A stretch of 64,000 nucleotides of DNA from Anaerolineales bacterium (GCA_015075725.1 JABTTV010000001.1:4207223-4271222), one strand, 5' to 3'; positions 25,332 through 34,402 are shown, counted from the first letter of the stretch. Numbers and translations: made by a program. The notes: generated from the letters alone by a model not told the origin.

Positions 25332-25724
25332 ATGAGCGAAGACGTCCGCGCCCACGCATGGCAATTCACAGGCCGCTGGATCGGTGAATCTCAGGAGATC
25401 GACCGTCCGGCGCACATCTGGGAGATCCGTCAGACGGGCAGGTTTGTGTCGATAGATAACTTGTGGGAGGGTGAGACTTCGTTCCGCAAGATGACCGGAA
25501 CCCTGATCGAGGGGGAGGCGGCGTTCACGATTATCGACACCTACCGCGCAGTGATGGCCGATCCGCAGCACTTTATCATCGCGGGCTGGGACACGATCTA
25601 CGAAGGTGAGGAACTCGTCGCCAGGTACGATGTCGTTTTTTCGCGTCCGGGAATTGCCGAGCTCACCGCGCATCAAGTATGGCTGGAATGGAAGAAAAGA
25701 GAATCCGCAATATCGGATGAATAG
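25332..25724 (+). CDS. Conserved-looking small protein, unknown
   Basis: 130 residues, compact and probably beta-rich, no signal or membrane segment. Features: HAWQFTGRWIGESQEIDRP near the start, GETSFRKMTGTLIEGEAAF, and HFIIAGWDTIYEGEELVARYD. The shape recalls small lipocalin/THAP4-like or DUF1579-type beta-barrels, but this is only a resemblance. It lies between the AT-rich island and the convergent VWA gene. Confidence 0.6.
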   Translation: MSEDVRAHAWQFTGRWIGESQEIDRPAHIWEIRQTGRFVSIDNLWEGETSFRKMTGTLIEGEAAFTIIDTYRAVMADPQHFIIAGWDTIYEGEELVARYDVVFSRPGIAELTAHQVWLEWKKRESAISDE

Positions 25725-25765
25725 CAATCAGTCTCATGCGGTCGAATTACAGAATCCAATCCCCG

Positions 25766-27001
25766 CTATTGTGTAACCATGAATGGCGCAGTTTGTGATT
25801 TCAACAATCGGATCGCCTCGCCGAATGGGAAGCGGTCAAGGTCGAGCCCGCCGGGAGTCACCACCCAAAGGACGGGGCAGCGAGGCGCTTGACCGGGAAA
25901 ACGACCAATGCCATCCGTGAGATAAATCGCCACGGTCTTTCCCCATAAAAACGGATGCGCCGCAATCTGGGCGAAGAATGGGCGGAAATCGGTTCCGCCT
26001 CCGCCTTGCGGTGCGGGGATCTGTGAATCTGGCTTAAGTGGATATGGTCCATATAAAGCAGCGTCGGCATAATACAGTTCACAACGTAAATGTGGATATG
26101 CGCGTAAAATGGCGCGTACTTCGCCGATGAAAGTCTGTATTTCGACGCTGCCTACCGAGCCGCTTGTGTCGACGCAAACCAAAACCTGCACCGATTCACC
26201 GGCGAGCGTATCAAGGTACATCCTCTGGCCGACGAATCGCCGGTCGAAATCCTGAAAATCGGTTGGCGTTTGCGTAAGATAGCGCCATAGATATGTCCGC
26301 CAATCCAATTGCGCCCCAATGACACCAGGCATCTCTCGTTGAATTCCTGCCGGCATTTTTCCCGCCGCCAAAGTCTTTGCCGCCATCTGAGCCTGTTCCA
26401 GAGCGTTACGCCAGTGGCCCTCAAGGGCTTCCTTCGATTCTTTTCCTTCGCCTTCACCCACGCCAGGTTTCCGCCCTGGTTCCTGCATTTCGTGACCCGA
26501 GCCGGTCATTCCATGCGATGACTCAGCATCTCCGGGAGATGCGTCAAGCAGATCGTTCATCGGCGGAGGAGGAGGTCCCGCCTTCTTGATCAGGACTTCA
26601 TACGCTTCTTCCGTGCCGAGGCGTTCGAGGGATTTATCTCGCAACCCTCCCTCGGGCAGTTGATACCCCTCCTGCAAGATCATGCCGTTGATGACGATGT
26701 CCGCCGCCGCATTCCAAACCTGTGGATGGCGTCCCGCCCGCCTCGTTGGATGGAGAAGCGCGGCATGCAAGACTTCATGTAGTAAAAGCCCGTCCTGTTC
26801 CGGCGATGTCAATTTATTCCAGAACTCAGGGTTGATGAAAATCGTCCGCCCGTCCGTGGCCGCGCTTGGAATTTGTCGACTTGCTTCGAAACGCGCGTAG
26901 AGCGCCAGCGTCGCAAAAAATGCGCTCCGTTCGGTGATGCGCAGGATCGACGCGCTCACCGTTTGCTGGAGTTCCTCATCAAGCTTCATCGGAAGGTTCA
27001 C
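25766..27001 (-). CDS. VWA-like protein with zincin metallopeptidase motif (DUF2201)
   Basis: 411 residues. N-terminal domain with LLLHEVLHAALLH (His75, Glu76, His79, His84), a zincin-type H-E-x2-H-x4-H site. After a Pro/Gly/Glu-rich linker (about 140-200) comes a VWA-like domain with the MIDAS start CVDTSGSVGSVE (about 265-276) and IYLTDGIGRFP. The pair MoxR ATPase plus this protein is a widespread two-gene module, presumably a chaperone that assembles or matures another complex; the target is unknown. Its start overlaps the MoxR gene by 23 nt. Confidence 0.88.
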   Translation of the reverse strand: MNLPMKLDEELQQTVSASILRITERSAFFATLALYARFEASRQIPSAATDGRTIFINPEFWNKLTSPEQDGLLLHEVLHAALLHPTRRAGRHPQVWNAAADIVINGMILQEGYQLPEGGLRDKSLERLGTEEAYEVLIKKAGPPPPPMNDLLDASPGDAESSHGMTGSGHEMQEPGRKPGVGEGEGKESKEALEGHWRNALEQAQMAAKTLAAGKMPAGIQREMPGVIGAQLDWRTYLWRYLTQTPTDFQDFDRRFVGQRMYLDTLAGESVQVLVCVDTSGSVGSVEIQTFIGEVRAILRAYPHLRCELYYADAALYGPYPLKPDSQIPAPQGGGGTDFRPFFAQIAAHPFLWGKTVAIYLTDGIGRFPGQAPRCPVLWVVTPGGLDLDRFPFGEAIRLLKSQTAPFMVTQ

Positions 27002-27995
27002 CCATCAAGCGGCGATACTCCCCCATCCATTTAACGAGTTCCGGGTCCTGGTTGATCATTGCAAAAAGCGGTTTGATCATCTGCCGCGCTCTCATGAGCC
27101 GGAAGAGGTCGGTCGCGCAAAGCTGCACCCATTCCATTGGGGCGTTGCGCGTCATCCAGCGGAACGCGTGATAACCCGATTGCGGCTCGTCAACGCGGGT
27201 GAGAAGCCCGACCACTGTCGCATATCGCATGGACGGCTCGCCGGGAAAGGAAATTCCGCCGCCTTCACCTCGTAGAATTTGCGCCAGGTCGGGGATGCTG
27301 TGATAAAGCGCAGTATACGCATTGAACTCTGTTGCCGCTGCCGCGCCGACCGCAGCAGTTATGTCCAACCCAACACGGTGCAGGTGACTTGCCATTTCCC
27401 ACGAACGCGGCGATGGCCAGGCGGGCTGCTGCGGATCCAGTTTGTGGAGCAGTTCGGGGCGGAATGAAAGAAACGCGATTATATGCTCGTGCGCATTCGT
27501 TGCCAGCGCATAGTTCTTGAAACTTTCGAAATCGGGCTGGACTTCCAAATGCAAAAAGCGGTTGGCGAGCGGCGCCGGCATATCGAACACTGCCGCGCGG
27601 TCCTCACTGCGGTTTCCCGCCGCCCAGATGAACCAGCCATTTGGAACCACATAACTGCCGACTCGCCGGTCCAAAATCAATTGCTGCGCCATTCCCTGCA
27701 TCGTGGGCGGCGCCAGGTTGATCTCATCGAGAAAGAGAACGCCCTTACCGCTGCGCGGCAGGAACTCGGGCGGATACCAGCGTGAAATCCCTTTTACGGC
27801 AACCGGCAAGCCGCGTAAATCGGTGGGAGCGAGTTGTGAGAGGCGCACATCGATGAACTGCAATTTATGCGCGCGGGCGGTTTGAGCGACGATTGAGGAT
27901 TTCCCAATGCCGGGCGGTCCCCAAATCATGGTGCTGAGCTTCAGTCGGTGCTGGACGAGATGGTCCAGGTATTTCTCAAGATCGGCTGGTTTCAT
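26979..27995 (-). CDS. MoxR-family AAA ATPase
   Basis: 338 residues. Walker A WGPPGIGKSSIVAQ (about 25-38), pore/loop FIDVRLSQLAPTDLRGLP, Walker B VLFLDEINLAPP, sensor region IWAAGNRSEDRAAVFDMP and arginine-rich RFLHLEVQP. The AAA motor is followed by a helical lid domain. Coupled to the downstream VWA/zincin gene; MoxR proteins are believed to remodel or insert cofactors into partner proteins in concert with VWA subunits. Confidence 0.92.
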   Translation of the reverse strand: MKPADLEKYLDHLVQHRLKLSTMIWGPPGIGKSSIVAQTARAHKLQFIDVRLSQLAPTDLRGLPVAVKGISRWYPPEFLPRSGKGVLFLDEINLAPPTMQGMAQQLILDRRVGSYVVPNGWFIWAAGNRSEDRAAVFDMPAPLANRFLHLEVQPDFESFKNYALATNAHEHIIAFLSFRPELLHKLDPQQPAWPSPRSWEMASHLHRVGLDITAAVGAAAATEFNAYTALYHSIPDLAQILRGEGGGISFPGEPSMRYATVVGLLTRVDEPQSGYHAFRWMTRNAPMEWVQLCATDLFRLMRARQMIKPLFAMINQDPELVKWMGEYRRLMGEPSDEA

Positions 27996-28124
27996 CGAAA
28001 AGTTGACTGCTGCTTTCTAAGTAATTGCGAGTGGAGGGCATCCGCTTACAAATGCTTGGGAATATTTCATCCATCGAATTTTACCGCAGTCCCATCGTCA
28101 AGCCTGCGAGGTTATTTTACTGGG

Positions 28125-28136
28125 TATAATCCCAGC
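28125..28136 (+). promoter_or_regulatory. -10 box 6 nt before a start codon (leaderless)
   Basis: TATAAT at 28125-28130 in TGGGTATAATCC, then CCCAGC and the ATG at 28137. No Shine-Dalgarno fits in between, so the transcript probably begins at or next to the A of ATG. Confidence 0.6.
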
Positions 28137-29414
28137 ATGATCGAACGCATTCTTCGCGGACTCGAGATGACGTTCCTGCTCTTCATCCTTTCCGCGCTGA
28201 CAGGGTTCAGCAATCCCTCTCTGACCAACCCAATCGAAAAAGTACGAGCATATACGCGCAGTCTTGAATTCGATTACGCTGAGTGGATGACGGATGCCGC
28301 ACTCATTAAGATCCGCGCTGCATCCGTGGACCTGCCATATACGCTCGACCGCGAAACCCAAAAGCAGATCGTCGGGGGCTATATCCTCACAACTCAAAGC
28401 ATTCTCGAAAAGGAATACCAACTATCGCAGTTTTATGCAGACCCATCGATTACAGACAAAGATACGGCAACCCTGTCAACCCGCAACGAGTTGGCTGATC
28501 TTTATGCGCGCCAAAGCGAGATCGCGCCCTTGGCTGAAGCAATTTTGCAGGACCAGGTCGCACAGGTTTTGGCAGAGCTCGGCCTCACAGCAGTTGGTCA
28601 GACCATCCCGAATGTCTGGTATCACTCCACGCCTTTGCCGATGGCGCTCATCGTCTCTCCACGCGACCGCATCGAACAAACCGCAAACATCTCGGTAAAA
28701 ACCGGCATTACCGTGGACGAACAGGTGGAACTCGAAGACAAAGTGGCAGAAGGCTTGAACGTTTCCTCCCTTGTCGTTCAGATCGGCGGTGTGGGCGTGT
28801 ATCCCACCATGGTGATGCGCACGACAGATTTGAACTGGATGCTCAATACGATCGCACATGAATGGATTCATAACTATCTCACTCTTCGTCCGTTGGGAAT
28901 TCTCTACAACGAAACACCCGAATTGCGCACAATGAACGAAACCACCGCTTCGATCGCTGGAGATGAGATTGGAGCATTGGTTATTGAAAAATTCTATCCG
29001 GAATTAAAACCCTCCGCCTCCTTTCCTCAATTTGAATTGATCTCGCTTCCATTTGACCGTCCTGACCCCGGAACCTTGGTCCGCCCGCCATTCGACTTCC
29101 GTGCACAAATGCACGAGACAAGAATCAATGCGGATGCCCTGCTGGCGGAAGGAAGAATCGAAGAAGCCGAAGCCTACATGGAAGAACGCAGGCAGGTGTT
29201 TTTAAGAAACGGTTATCTGCTGCGCAAGATCAACCAGGCATATTTTGCGTTTCATGGTGCTTATGCCGATGTCCCCGGCGGCGCGGCGGGAGAAGACCCG
29301 GTCGGTCCCGCCGTCCGTGCCTTGCGCGCAAAAAGCGATTCGCTTGCTGATTTCATCAACACCATGTCCTGGATGTGGTCTTTCGAGCAGTTACAGAAAA
29401 GAGTAAAGCAATAA
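28137..29414 (+). CDS. Membrane-anchored zinc metallopeptidase-like protein
   Basis: 425 residues from the ATG at 28137; a longer frame would run back into the divergent MoxR gene. An N-terminal anchor (MTFLLFILSALTGF) precedes an outer domain. LNTIAHEWIHNYLTLRP at about 238-254 holds HEWIH, a HExxH zinc site, and downstream acidic residues in TASIAGDEIGALVIEKF may supply the third ligand. Family not recognised beyond that. It lies upstream of an exported thiol/cyclophilin protein, both probably involved in surface protein quality control. Confidence 0.75.
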   Translation: MIERILRGLEMTFLLFILSALTGFSNPSLTNPIEKVRAYTRSLEFDYAEWMTDAALIKIRAASVDLPYTLDRETQKQIVGGYILTTQSILEKEYQLSQFYADPSITDKDTATLSTRNELADLYARQSEIAPLAEAILQDQVAQVLAELGLTAVGQTIPNVWYHSTPLPMALIVSPRDRIEQTANISVKTGITVDEQVELEDKVAEGLNVSSLVVQIGGVGVYPTMVMRTTDLNWMLNTIAHEWIHNYLTLRPLGILYNETPELRTMNETTASIAGDEIGALVIEKFYPELKPSASFPQFELISLPFDRPDPGTLVRPPFDFRAQMHETRINADALLAEGRIEEAEAYMEERRQVFLRNGYLLRKINQAYFAFHGAYADVPGGAAGEDPVGPAVRALRAKSDSLADFINTMSWMWSFEQLQKRVKQ

Positions 29415-29464
29415 TTTGCCCTGTGTCCAGTGTCTTCAGAAATTGAAGTCCTCTTTAGAGAAAA

Positions 29465-30709
29465 ATGAAAAAAATTCTACTCAATCTTATTCTCGCCGGT
29501 ACCAGTTTCTTCATCATTTCCTGTTCTAAGGAAGAGCCGACGCCGGTTACAACCATCACTCCGTTCATCGTACTCGATCCGGTGATCCCACCCACTTCCA
29601 CGCCGGTATTCGCCTGCACGATCATCAATGTCCTCCCCACCCCGCTGCCCGACGAACAATCTCAAGTACCGCCCATAACCGACGCAGATTTTTCCATCGG
29701 TCCTACTGATGCGCCAGTGACGATCCTCGAGTATTGCGAATTTCAATCCGAGATCTGTTTGCTCATGGCACAAACGATCGCGGAGTTGAACCGAAACTAC
29801 ACGGGGAACATCCGCTTCGTTTTTCGACCCTTCCCCTTGCCGGACCTGCTCGATAAGTCGGACGAAGCCCTGCTGGCGGCATTTGCCGCGAATGAGCAGG
29901 GGAAATTTTGGGAGATGTACGATCTGCTCTTCGTCAAACATGCGGAATGGTCCAACCTGAGCCCGGGTGAGTTTAAGTCCTGGCTTGTCAGGGAATCCGC
30001 TGCGGTGGGAGTGGATGGGAATCAACTTGCAGTGGAGATGAAAGCCGAAGGTCCCGCGACACGGCTCAAGTCCGCGAAGGAGGCGGCATCCCTGCTTCCG
30101 GTCCAGGCTTTACCCCTGGTATTCATTAACGGGTCCCTCCAGCAATACTTCACCGACTATCAAGGGTTGAACGATACGGTCGGTTTGATCCTGCTCGGCA
30201 AAAAACAATTCACGAAATGCCCGCCTTTCACTGTGAACGCCTCGAAGCAATATATCGCCACTATTGAAACCGAAAAGGGAAATATCGTCATCCAATTGTT
30301 CCCCGATAAGGCGCCGTTCGCTGTGAATTCTTTCGTCTTTCTTGCGCGGCAGGGCTGGTATAACGGCGTAACCTTTCACCGCGTGATCCACGGTTTTGCG
30401 GCGCAGGCGGGTGATCCCAGCGGGACGGGAAGGGGCAATCCCGGTTATCTTTTCAAGAATGAGACGAACGACCTGCTATTCAGCAAACCCGGCATGGTGG
30501 GCATGGCGAATTCGGGTCCTGATACGAATGGAAGCCAGTTCTTCATTACGTTCGCTCCGGCTGCGCATTTGAACGGATTCTTCACGATCTTCGGTCAGGT
30601 CATCAGCGGGCTGGAAGTTGCCGAACAGCTCACGCCGCGCGATCCCTCGCAGGGAATTTACCTGCCCGCCGGAGATGTCATCCTGAACGTGACCATCGAA
30701 GAGAAATGA
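29465..30709 (+). CDS. Lipoprotein with DsbA-like thioredoxin domain fused to cyclophilin
   Basis: 414 residues. Lipobox FIISC (Cys20), PT-rich linker, then a DsbA/Thioredoxin_4-type domain at about 73-235: DAPVTILEYCEFQSEICLL keeps only the second Cys of the usual CxxC (S95-E-I-C98) and has a different Cys91; LPVQALPLVFINGSL holds the cis-Pro region. Residues about 246-414 form a cyclophilin peptidyl-prolyl isomerase: GVTFHRVIHGFAAQAGDP, FSKPGMVGMANSGPDTNGSQFFIT (in parts) and NGFFTIFGQVISG. An exported folding catalyst that joins thiol exchange and proline isomerisation. Confidence 0.88.
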   Translation: MKKILLNLILAGTSFFIISCSKEEPTPVTTITPFIVLDPVIPPTSTPVFACTIINVLPTPLPDEQSQVPPITDADFSIGPTDAPVTILEYCEFQSEICLLMAQTIAELNRNYTGNIRFVFRPFPLPDLLDKSDEALLAAFAANEQGKFWEMYDLLFVKHAEWSNLSPGEFKSWLVRESAAVGVDGNQLAVEMKAEGPATRLKSAKEAASLLPVQALPLVFINGSLQQYFTDYQGLNDTVGLILLGKKQFTKCPPFTVNASKQYIATIETEKGNIVIQLFPDKAPFAVNSFVFLARQGWYNGVTFHRVIHGFAAQAGDPSGTGRGNPGYLFKNETNDLLFSKPGMVGMANSGPDTNGSQFFITFAPAAHLNGFFTIFGQVISGLEVAEQLTPRDPSQGIYLPAGDVILNVTIEEK

Positions 30710-30712
30710 CGG

Positions 30713-30725
30713 TAGAATCACAAGC
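30713..30725 (+). promoter_or_regulatory. -10 box 7 nt before trmI start (leaderless)
   Basis: TAGAAT at 30713-30718 followed by CACAAGC and the ATG at 30726. No SD. The box overlaps the end of the upstream gene by proximity only (stop at 30709). Confidence 0.5.
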
Positions 30726-31565
30726 ATGAAGTATTTCATCGACGCACGCGAAGGCGACCTTACACAACTGGTCGGTCTCACCCACAAGCATTTCATCTTC
30801 ATCCTGCAAAGCGGCGGGGAATTCCAAAGCCATCGCGGAGTGATCAAACACGACGACATGATCGGCAAGCCCTGGGGTTCGCAGGTCTTCAGTCATACCG
30901 GCGCGCCGTTCTTTCTATTACAGCCGTCCATGGCCGATATCCTGAACGAACTTCCGCGCAACACGCAAATTTTGTACCCGAAGGACATCGGCTTCATCTT
31001 GATCCAAATGGGAATCTCCGAGGGGCAAACCGTTTTGGAAGCAGGAACCGGGTCTGGTTCGATGACGATAGCATTGGCAGCGAATATCGGCCCGAGCGGG
31101 CGGGTGGTCTCTTACGAAAACAAGCAGGATACGCAAAACCTGGCGCGCAAGAATCTTGAACGGGTGGGGCTCGCCTCGCGCGTGGACTTCAAACTGCGCG
31201 ACATCCAGGAAGGTTTTGACGAAGCCGATGCCGATGCCTTCTTCCTCGATGTGCAAAACCCATTTGATTACATTTCGCAAGTGCGTGCCGCGCTCAAACC
31301 CGGAGGGTTCTTCGGCTCCTTGATGCCGACCTATAATCAGGTGGAAAAGGTATTATTCGCCTTGAAACAGAATAACTTTGCCTTTGTGGAAGTCTGCGAA
31401 TTAATATTGAGATATTACAAGACCAATCCCGCCCGGCTGCGACCCACCGACCGCATGGTGGCGCATACCGGATTTCTGGTATTTGCCCGCAAGATCGAGC
31501 CCACTGACGACCCACGAGGGTCTGCGCTTGCAAAGGAGATCAGCGGGATCGAAGAGGAGTATTGA
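30726..31565 (+). CDS. trmI: tRNA (adenine-58-N1)-methyltransferase
   Basis: 279 residues. The N-terminal beta domain (about 1-75) precedes a SAM-binding Rossmann domain: VLEAGTGSGSMTIALA (about 100-115), VVSYENKQDTQNLARKNL, and DADAFFLDVQNPFDYI (motif IV with D-P-type residues). DQVEKVLFAL-like QVEKVLFALKQNNF follows. Length and layout match TrmI, which methylates A58 in the T-loop and stabilises tRNA. Confidence 0.92.
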   Translation: MKYFIDAREGDLTQLVGLTHKHFIFILQSGGEFQSHRGVIKHDDMIGKPWGSQVFSHTGAPFFLLQPSMADILNELPRNTQILYPKDIGFILIQMGISEGQTVLEAGTGSGSMTIALAANIGPSGRVVSYENKQDTQNLARKNLERVGLASRVDFKLRDIQEGFDEADADAFFLDVQNPFDYISQVRAALKPGGFFGSLMPTYNQVEKVLFALKQNNFAFVEVCELILRYYKTNPARLRPTDRMVAHTGFLVFARKIEPTDDPRGSALAKEISGIEEEY

Positions 31566-31566
31566 T

Positions 31567-32133
31567 ATGTTTCGACGCGCCAGAAGATTCTTCAGGGGTG
31601 GTCCCCTGAGTCGTCGCCGACACGGTCCGCCTGCGCCGGTTCCGCCGGAACTTCAACACGCGCATCGCCTCATGGATGAAGGGAAATACCCGGAAGCCGC
31701 GGTCGCTTTTCACGATCTCGCCAAAAAGGCCGAGGATCGGTTCCCGGAACGCGCGCCGTTTTTATACATCGAAGCCGGACATGCCGCAATGTTGAACCGC
31801 GACGGCAAAAAAGCAGTGACGCATTTCCGCAGCGGGTTGACCATGCTGGGATCACAGCAGCGTCATCACCGCTTGCGCAAAGCGGGCCGGCGGATCGTCG
31901 CCGAACTGCGTGATCACGGTTTCAACGCCGAAGCGGAAGAGGTGGAATCCGTCGTCAGGAACAACGCCGCTGTCTGGGGAAAGGCGGAGGCGTCCGCCCC
32001 AAAAGACCGTCCAGTTTTGCCCACGCATTGTCCATCATGCGGCGCGGCGGTTCGATCCGACGAAGTGGAATGGTTGGACGATGTCACTGCAGAATGTGAT
32101 TATTGCGGGAGCCCCGTCCGCGCAGAGTCATGA
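31567..32133 (+). CDS. Basic helical protein with C-terminal zinc ribbon
   Basis: 188 residues from the ATG at 31567 (one nt after the trmI stop; the upstream longer frame overlaps trmI). N-terminal 20 residues are Arg-rich. The middle has TPR-like helices (AHRLMDEGKYPEAAVAFHDLA; HAAMLNRDGKKAVTHF). The C-terminus has two Cys pairs, THCPSCGAAV and AECDYCGSPV, forming a zinc ribbon. Overlap-free but tight spacing with trmI and with the Nudix gene suggests one operon. Function unknown. Confidence 0.75.
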   Translation: MFRRARRFFRGGPLSRRRHGPPAPVPPELQHAHRLMDEGKYPEAAVAFHDLAKKAEDRFPERAPFLYIEAGHAAMLNRDGKKAVTHFRSGLTMLGSQQRHHRLRKAGRRIVAELRDHGFNAEAEEVESVVRNNAAVWGKAEASAPKDRPVLPTHCPSCGAAVRSDEVEWLDDVTAECDYCGSPVRAES

Positions 32134-32134
32134 G

Positions 32135-32737
32135 ATGACTTTTGTCGATGTGGAATTCCTGATAACAAAACTGCGGGAGTCCAACCGTTCGCATGCCGAG
32201 ACGGACGGTTATGCTGAGATCCCGATTCATCCGGACGTCCACCTCAAATGCGCGGCAGTGCTTGTGCCCCTTGTTCATTTTCAAGGCGAATGGCATATTC
32301 TTTATACGCGTCGTACAGACAGGGTGGAATCACATAAGGGGCAGGTTTCATTTCCAGGAGGAGCCTGTGATGAAAACGAAACCACCCCAGAGCAGACCGC
32401 GCTACGCGAAGCAGAAGAGGAGATAGGGATCCGCCCAGAGGATGTGAAGGTCATCGGCAGATTGAGCCGCATGGTGACCATCAGCAAATTTCGGGTAAGC
32501 CCAGTGGTGGGAATCATCCCCTTCCCCTATGCATTCAAAACGGCGGGTATCGAAGTGGCGCGGGTTTTTACCATCCCCCTGCTCTGGCTTGCAGACCGAA
32601 ACAACTTCTGGGAATTTTCACTTCCCGGTTCGGAACGGACCGTGATCGCCTATCATCCCTACGACGGTGAACTGCTGTGGGGCGCCACCGCAAGAATGAC
32701 AGTGAATTTCATGAAGATATTGGAGTTATTAAAATAA
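32135..32737 (+). CDS. Nudix hydrolase, CoA pyrophosphatase-like
   Basis: 200 residues from the ATG at 32135, one nt after the stop of the previous gene. The Nudix box is complete: GGACDENETTPEQTALREAE then EEIGI (G-x5-E-x7-REAEEEIG). The upstream SHKGQVSFPGG matches the NudL/CoAse signature (LxxHxGQ-SFPGG), so hydrolysis of CoA or its derivatives is the best guess. A bidirectional terminator follows. Confidence 0.88.
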   Translation: MTFVDVEFLITKLRESNRSHAETDGYAEIPIHPDVHLKCAAVLVPLVHFQGEWHILYTRRTDRVESHKGQVSFPGGACDENETTPEQTALREAEEEIGIRPEDVKVIGRLSRMVTISKFRVSPVVGIIPFPYAFKTAGIEVARVFTIPLLWLADRNNFWEFSLPGSERTVIAYHPYDGELLWGATARMTVNFMKILELLK

Positions 32738-32775
32738 AAAAAGTATCCGCCACCTTGCAATGACGGATACTTTTA
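32733..32775. terminator. Bidirectional terminator between Nudix and rplY
   Basis: Stem AAGTATCCG (32741-32749) with CGGATACTT (32764-32772), flanked by an A-run on the left and TTTT on the right, so it can end both convergent transcripts. Confidence 0.85.
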
Positions 32776-32787
32776 CACAGGCAAGAA

Positions 32788-33456
32788 CTACTTCTCGGCT
32801 TCTCCGCCTTCTTCTGCCTTCTTGCCGCGCTCCACGCTCAGTTCGGGAGCTGCAGGCTCGGCGGCAACAGCCTCCGCTTCGGCGGCCACAGGAGCCGCTT
32901 CTTCCTTGATGATCGTAACCACTGCAATGGTCTCTTCCGGGTCGCCCAGGATGCGGATCTTATCAGACACAGTAAGCTCGCGGACGCGAACCAGATCACC
33001 GATCTGTTTGAGCACCGTAATGTCCACTTCGATTCGCTCGGGCAGGTCGCCGGGGAAACATTCCACTTCGAGCCGCTCGAGGTTGTGAACAAGAATGCCG
33101 TTGTAGTCCTTCACGGCGGGTGATACACCGACGAATGCAAGACCGACGCTGGTGCGAATCTTTTCGTTCATATCCACTGCGAGGAAATCAACGTGGGAAA
33201 GCGTCCCCTTGATGTAATCGCGCTGACGTTCGCGCACGAGCGCGGGGTATTCTGCGCCGTCCACATTGACAGTGACCAGGCTGGACGCAGTCACTTTCGC
33301 CAGAGCCAGCCCTGCCCCATGCGCTTCCAGTGCGATCGAGATCGGTTCAAGGTGCCGCCCATAGATCACCGCCGGGAGTTTCCCTTCGCGGCGCAAAGCA
33401 TTCACCTGCTTGCCGGTCACTTCGCGTTTGGTTGCGTTCAAAACCACTTTTTCCAT
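32788..33456 (-). CDS. rplY: 50S ribosomal protein L25 (Ctc form)
   Basis: 222 residues: an N-terminal 5S-rRNA-binding L25 domain (KREVTGKQVNALRREGKLPAVIYG at the start, here KREVTGKQVNALRREGKLPA) and the longer beta-rich C-terminal TL5/Ctc domain (LERLEVECFPGDLPERIEVD, about 128-147). An Ala/Glu-rich acidic tail ends the protein. AAGGAG lies upstream of the ATG. Located at the central protuberance of the ribosome. Confidence 0.95.
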   Translation of the reverse strand: MEKVVLNATKREVTGKQVNALRREGKLPAVIYGRHLEPISIALEAHGAGLALAKVTASSLVTVNVDGAEYPALVRERQRDYIKGTLSHVDFLAVDMNEKIRTSVGLAFVGVSPAVKDYNGILVHNLERLEVECFPGDLPERIEVDITVLKQIGDLVRVRELTVSDKIRILGDPEETIAVVTIIKEEAAPVAAEAEAVAAEPAAPELSVERGKKAEEGGEAEK

Positions 33457-33570
33457 CTTATCAATCTCCTTGGGCGCCTCTCACGCGGCAACTCCGCCGC
33501 ATTACCTTCGCCCTGTCAAAGAATTTCTGTCAAGCAGATCACATCCGCCCGTCATTCGAAATCATCCGCA

Positions 33571-33596
33571 GAAAACGCGCCTCCTTGCGGAGGCGC
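33571..33596 (-). terminator. Terminator of the PaiB-like gene
   Basis: Perfect 8-bp stem GCGCCTCC (33577-33584) and GGAGGCGC (33589-33596) with a 4-nt loop; on the minus strand GTTTTCT follows. Confidence 0.85.
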
Positions 33597-33655
33597 ATGG
33601 TCTGGAACGGGCTGGATTTTATTCGCTAACGGGGGTTTCGTCAAGGAAGATGGAA

Positions 33656-34261
33656 TCACTGCCTGTTTCTCATTGCGCGCGCAACCTCCGCAGAAGCATC
33701 GTCGCCCCGCGCCTCCAGTTCACGGATGATATTTACGTAGGATTCGTCGTCGCGGTTCTGGCTAAGCTTGAACGCTGCGTCGAACCGCGTCACTTCAAGG
33801 GCGAAGCCTGCCACACCTTTCATTTCCTTCTCCACGAAATCGCGCGGCAACGTCTCCAAATCATATCCAGTCTCAATTTCGTGTTTTTCCACCAACCGAT
33901 CAAGCAGGGAATATAACTCTTCCCCTTCGAGCATCCGTACCCTGCCGTAAACATGCACATTCATGTAATTCCACGTCGGCACGTTGACGTGGTTATACCA
34001 GCGCGGCGAGATGTAGGTATGCGCGCCCTGGAAAATGAGCAGCACTTCCTGATCCCCGAACGATTTCCATTGTGGATTTGCGCGCGACATGTGGCAATAG
34101 ATCGTCAATGAACCATCGGCGTTCTCAACGACTTCCACAGGCAGGTGAGTCGCAACCAACTTCCCGTCATGAATTGACACGAGCGCGGGGAATCCATTCC
34201 CTTTCAAGAATTCCACGACCCGCTTATGGTCTTCTTCACGATAATATTTCGGAATATGCAT
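33656..34261 (-). CDS. FMN-binding PaiB-type protein
   Basis: 201 residues from the ATG at 34261, which has GAGGAG 6 nt upstream; the ATG seven codons earlier overlaps this SD. Split-barrel flavin-binding fold: MHIPKYYREEDH start, ALVSIHDGKLVATHLPVEV, YCHMSRANPQWKSF, and AHTYISPRWYN plus VPTWNYMNVHVYG, all PaiB signatures. PaiB proteins have been described as negative regulators of sporulation and protease genes but may be flavin/heme utilisation enzymes. Single-gene unit with its own terminator. Confidence 0.88.
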   Translation of the reverse strand: MHIPKYYREEDHKRVVEFLKGNGFPALVSIHDGKLVATHLPVEVVENADGSLTIYCHMSRANPQWKSFGDQEVLLIFQGAHTYISPRWYNHVNVPTWNYMNVHVYGRVRMLEGEELYSLLDRLVEKHEIETGYDLETLPRDFVEKEMKGVAGFALEVTRFDAAFKLSQNRDDESYVNIIRELEARGDDASAEVARAMRNRQ

Positions 34262-34336
34262 GAACAGCTCCTCAATTTTCAAGATATTCTACATTTCATG
34301 CGCAACGAATGCAATGGAATTGGGATCGCGATACCC

Positions 34337-34371
34337 TTGTCAATCATCTGGCTTATACTATACTGGAAACC
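34337..34371 (+). promoter_or_regulatory. Promoter of the ATP-grasp gene
   Basis: TTGTCA (34337-34342), 16-bp spacer, TATACT (34359-34364). Seven nt later an ATG (34372) opens a 13-codon frame ending TGA at 34411-34413, across the start (34403) of the ATP-grasp gene. See findings. Confidence 0.55.
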
Positions 34372-34402
34372 ATGAAATCAAATCCGGAGCAACCGATCTC
34401 TG

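Noticed and set aside
27948..28136. Longer start of the metallopeptidase gene
   Set aside because: It would overlap the divergent MoxR gene and lie upstream of the TATAAT box; the extension has no membrane-anchor logic.
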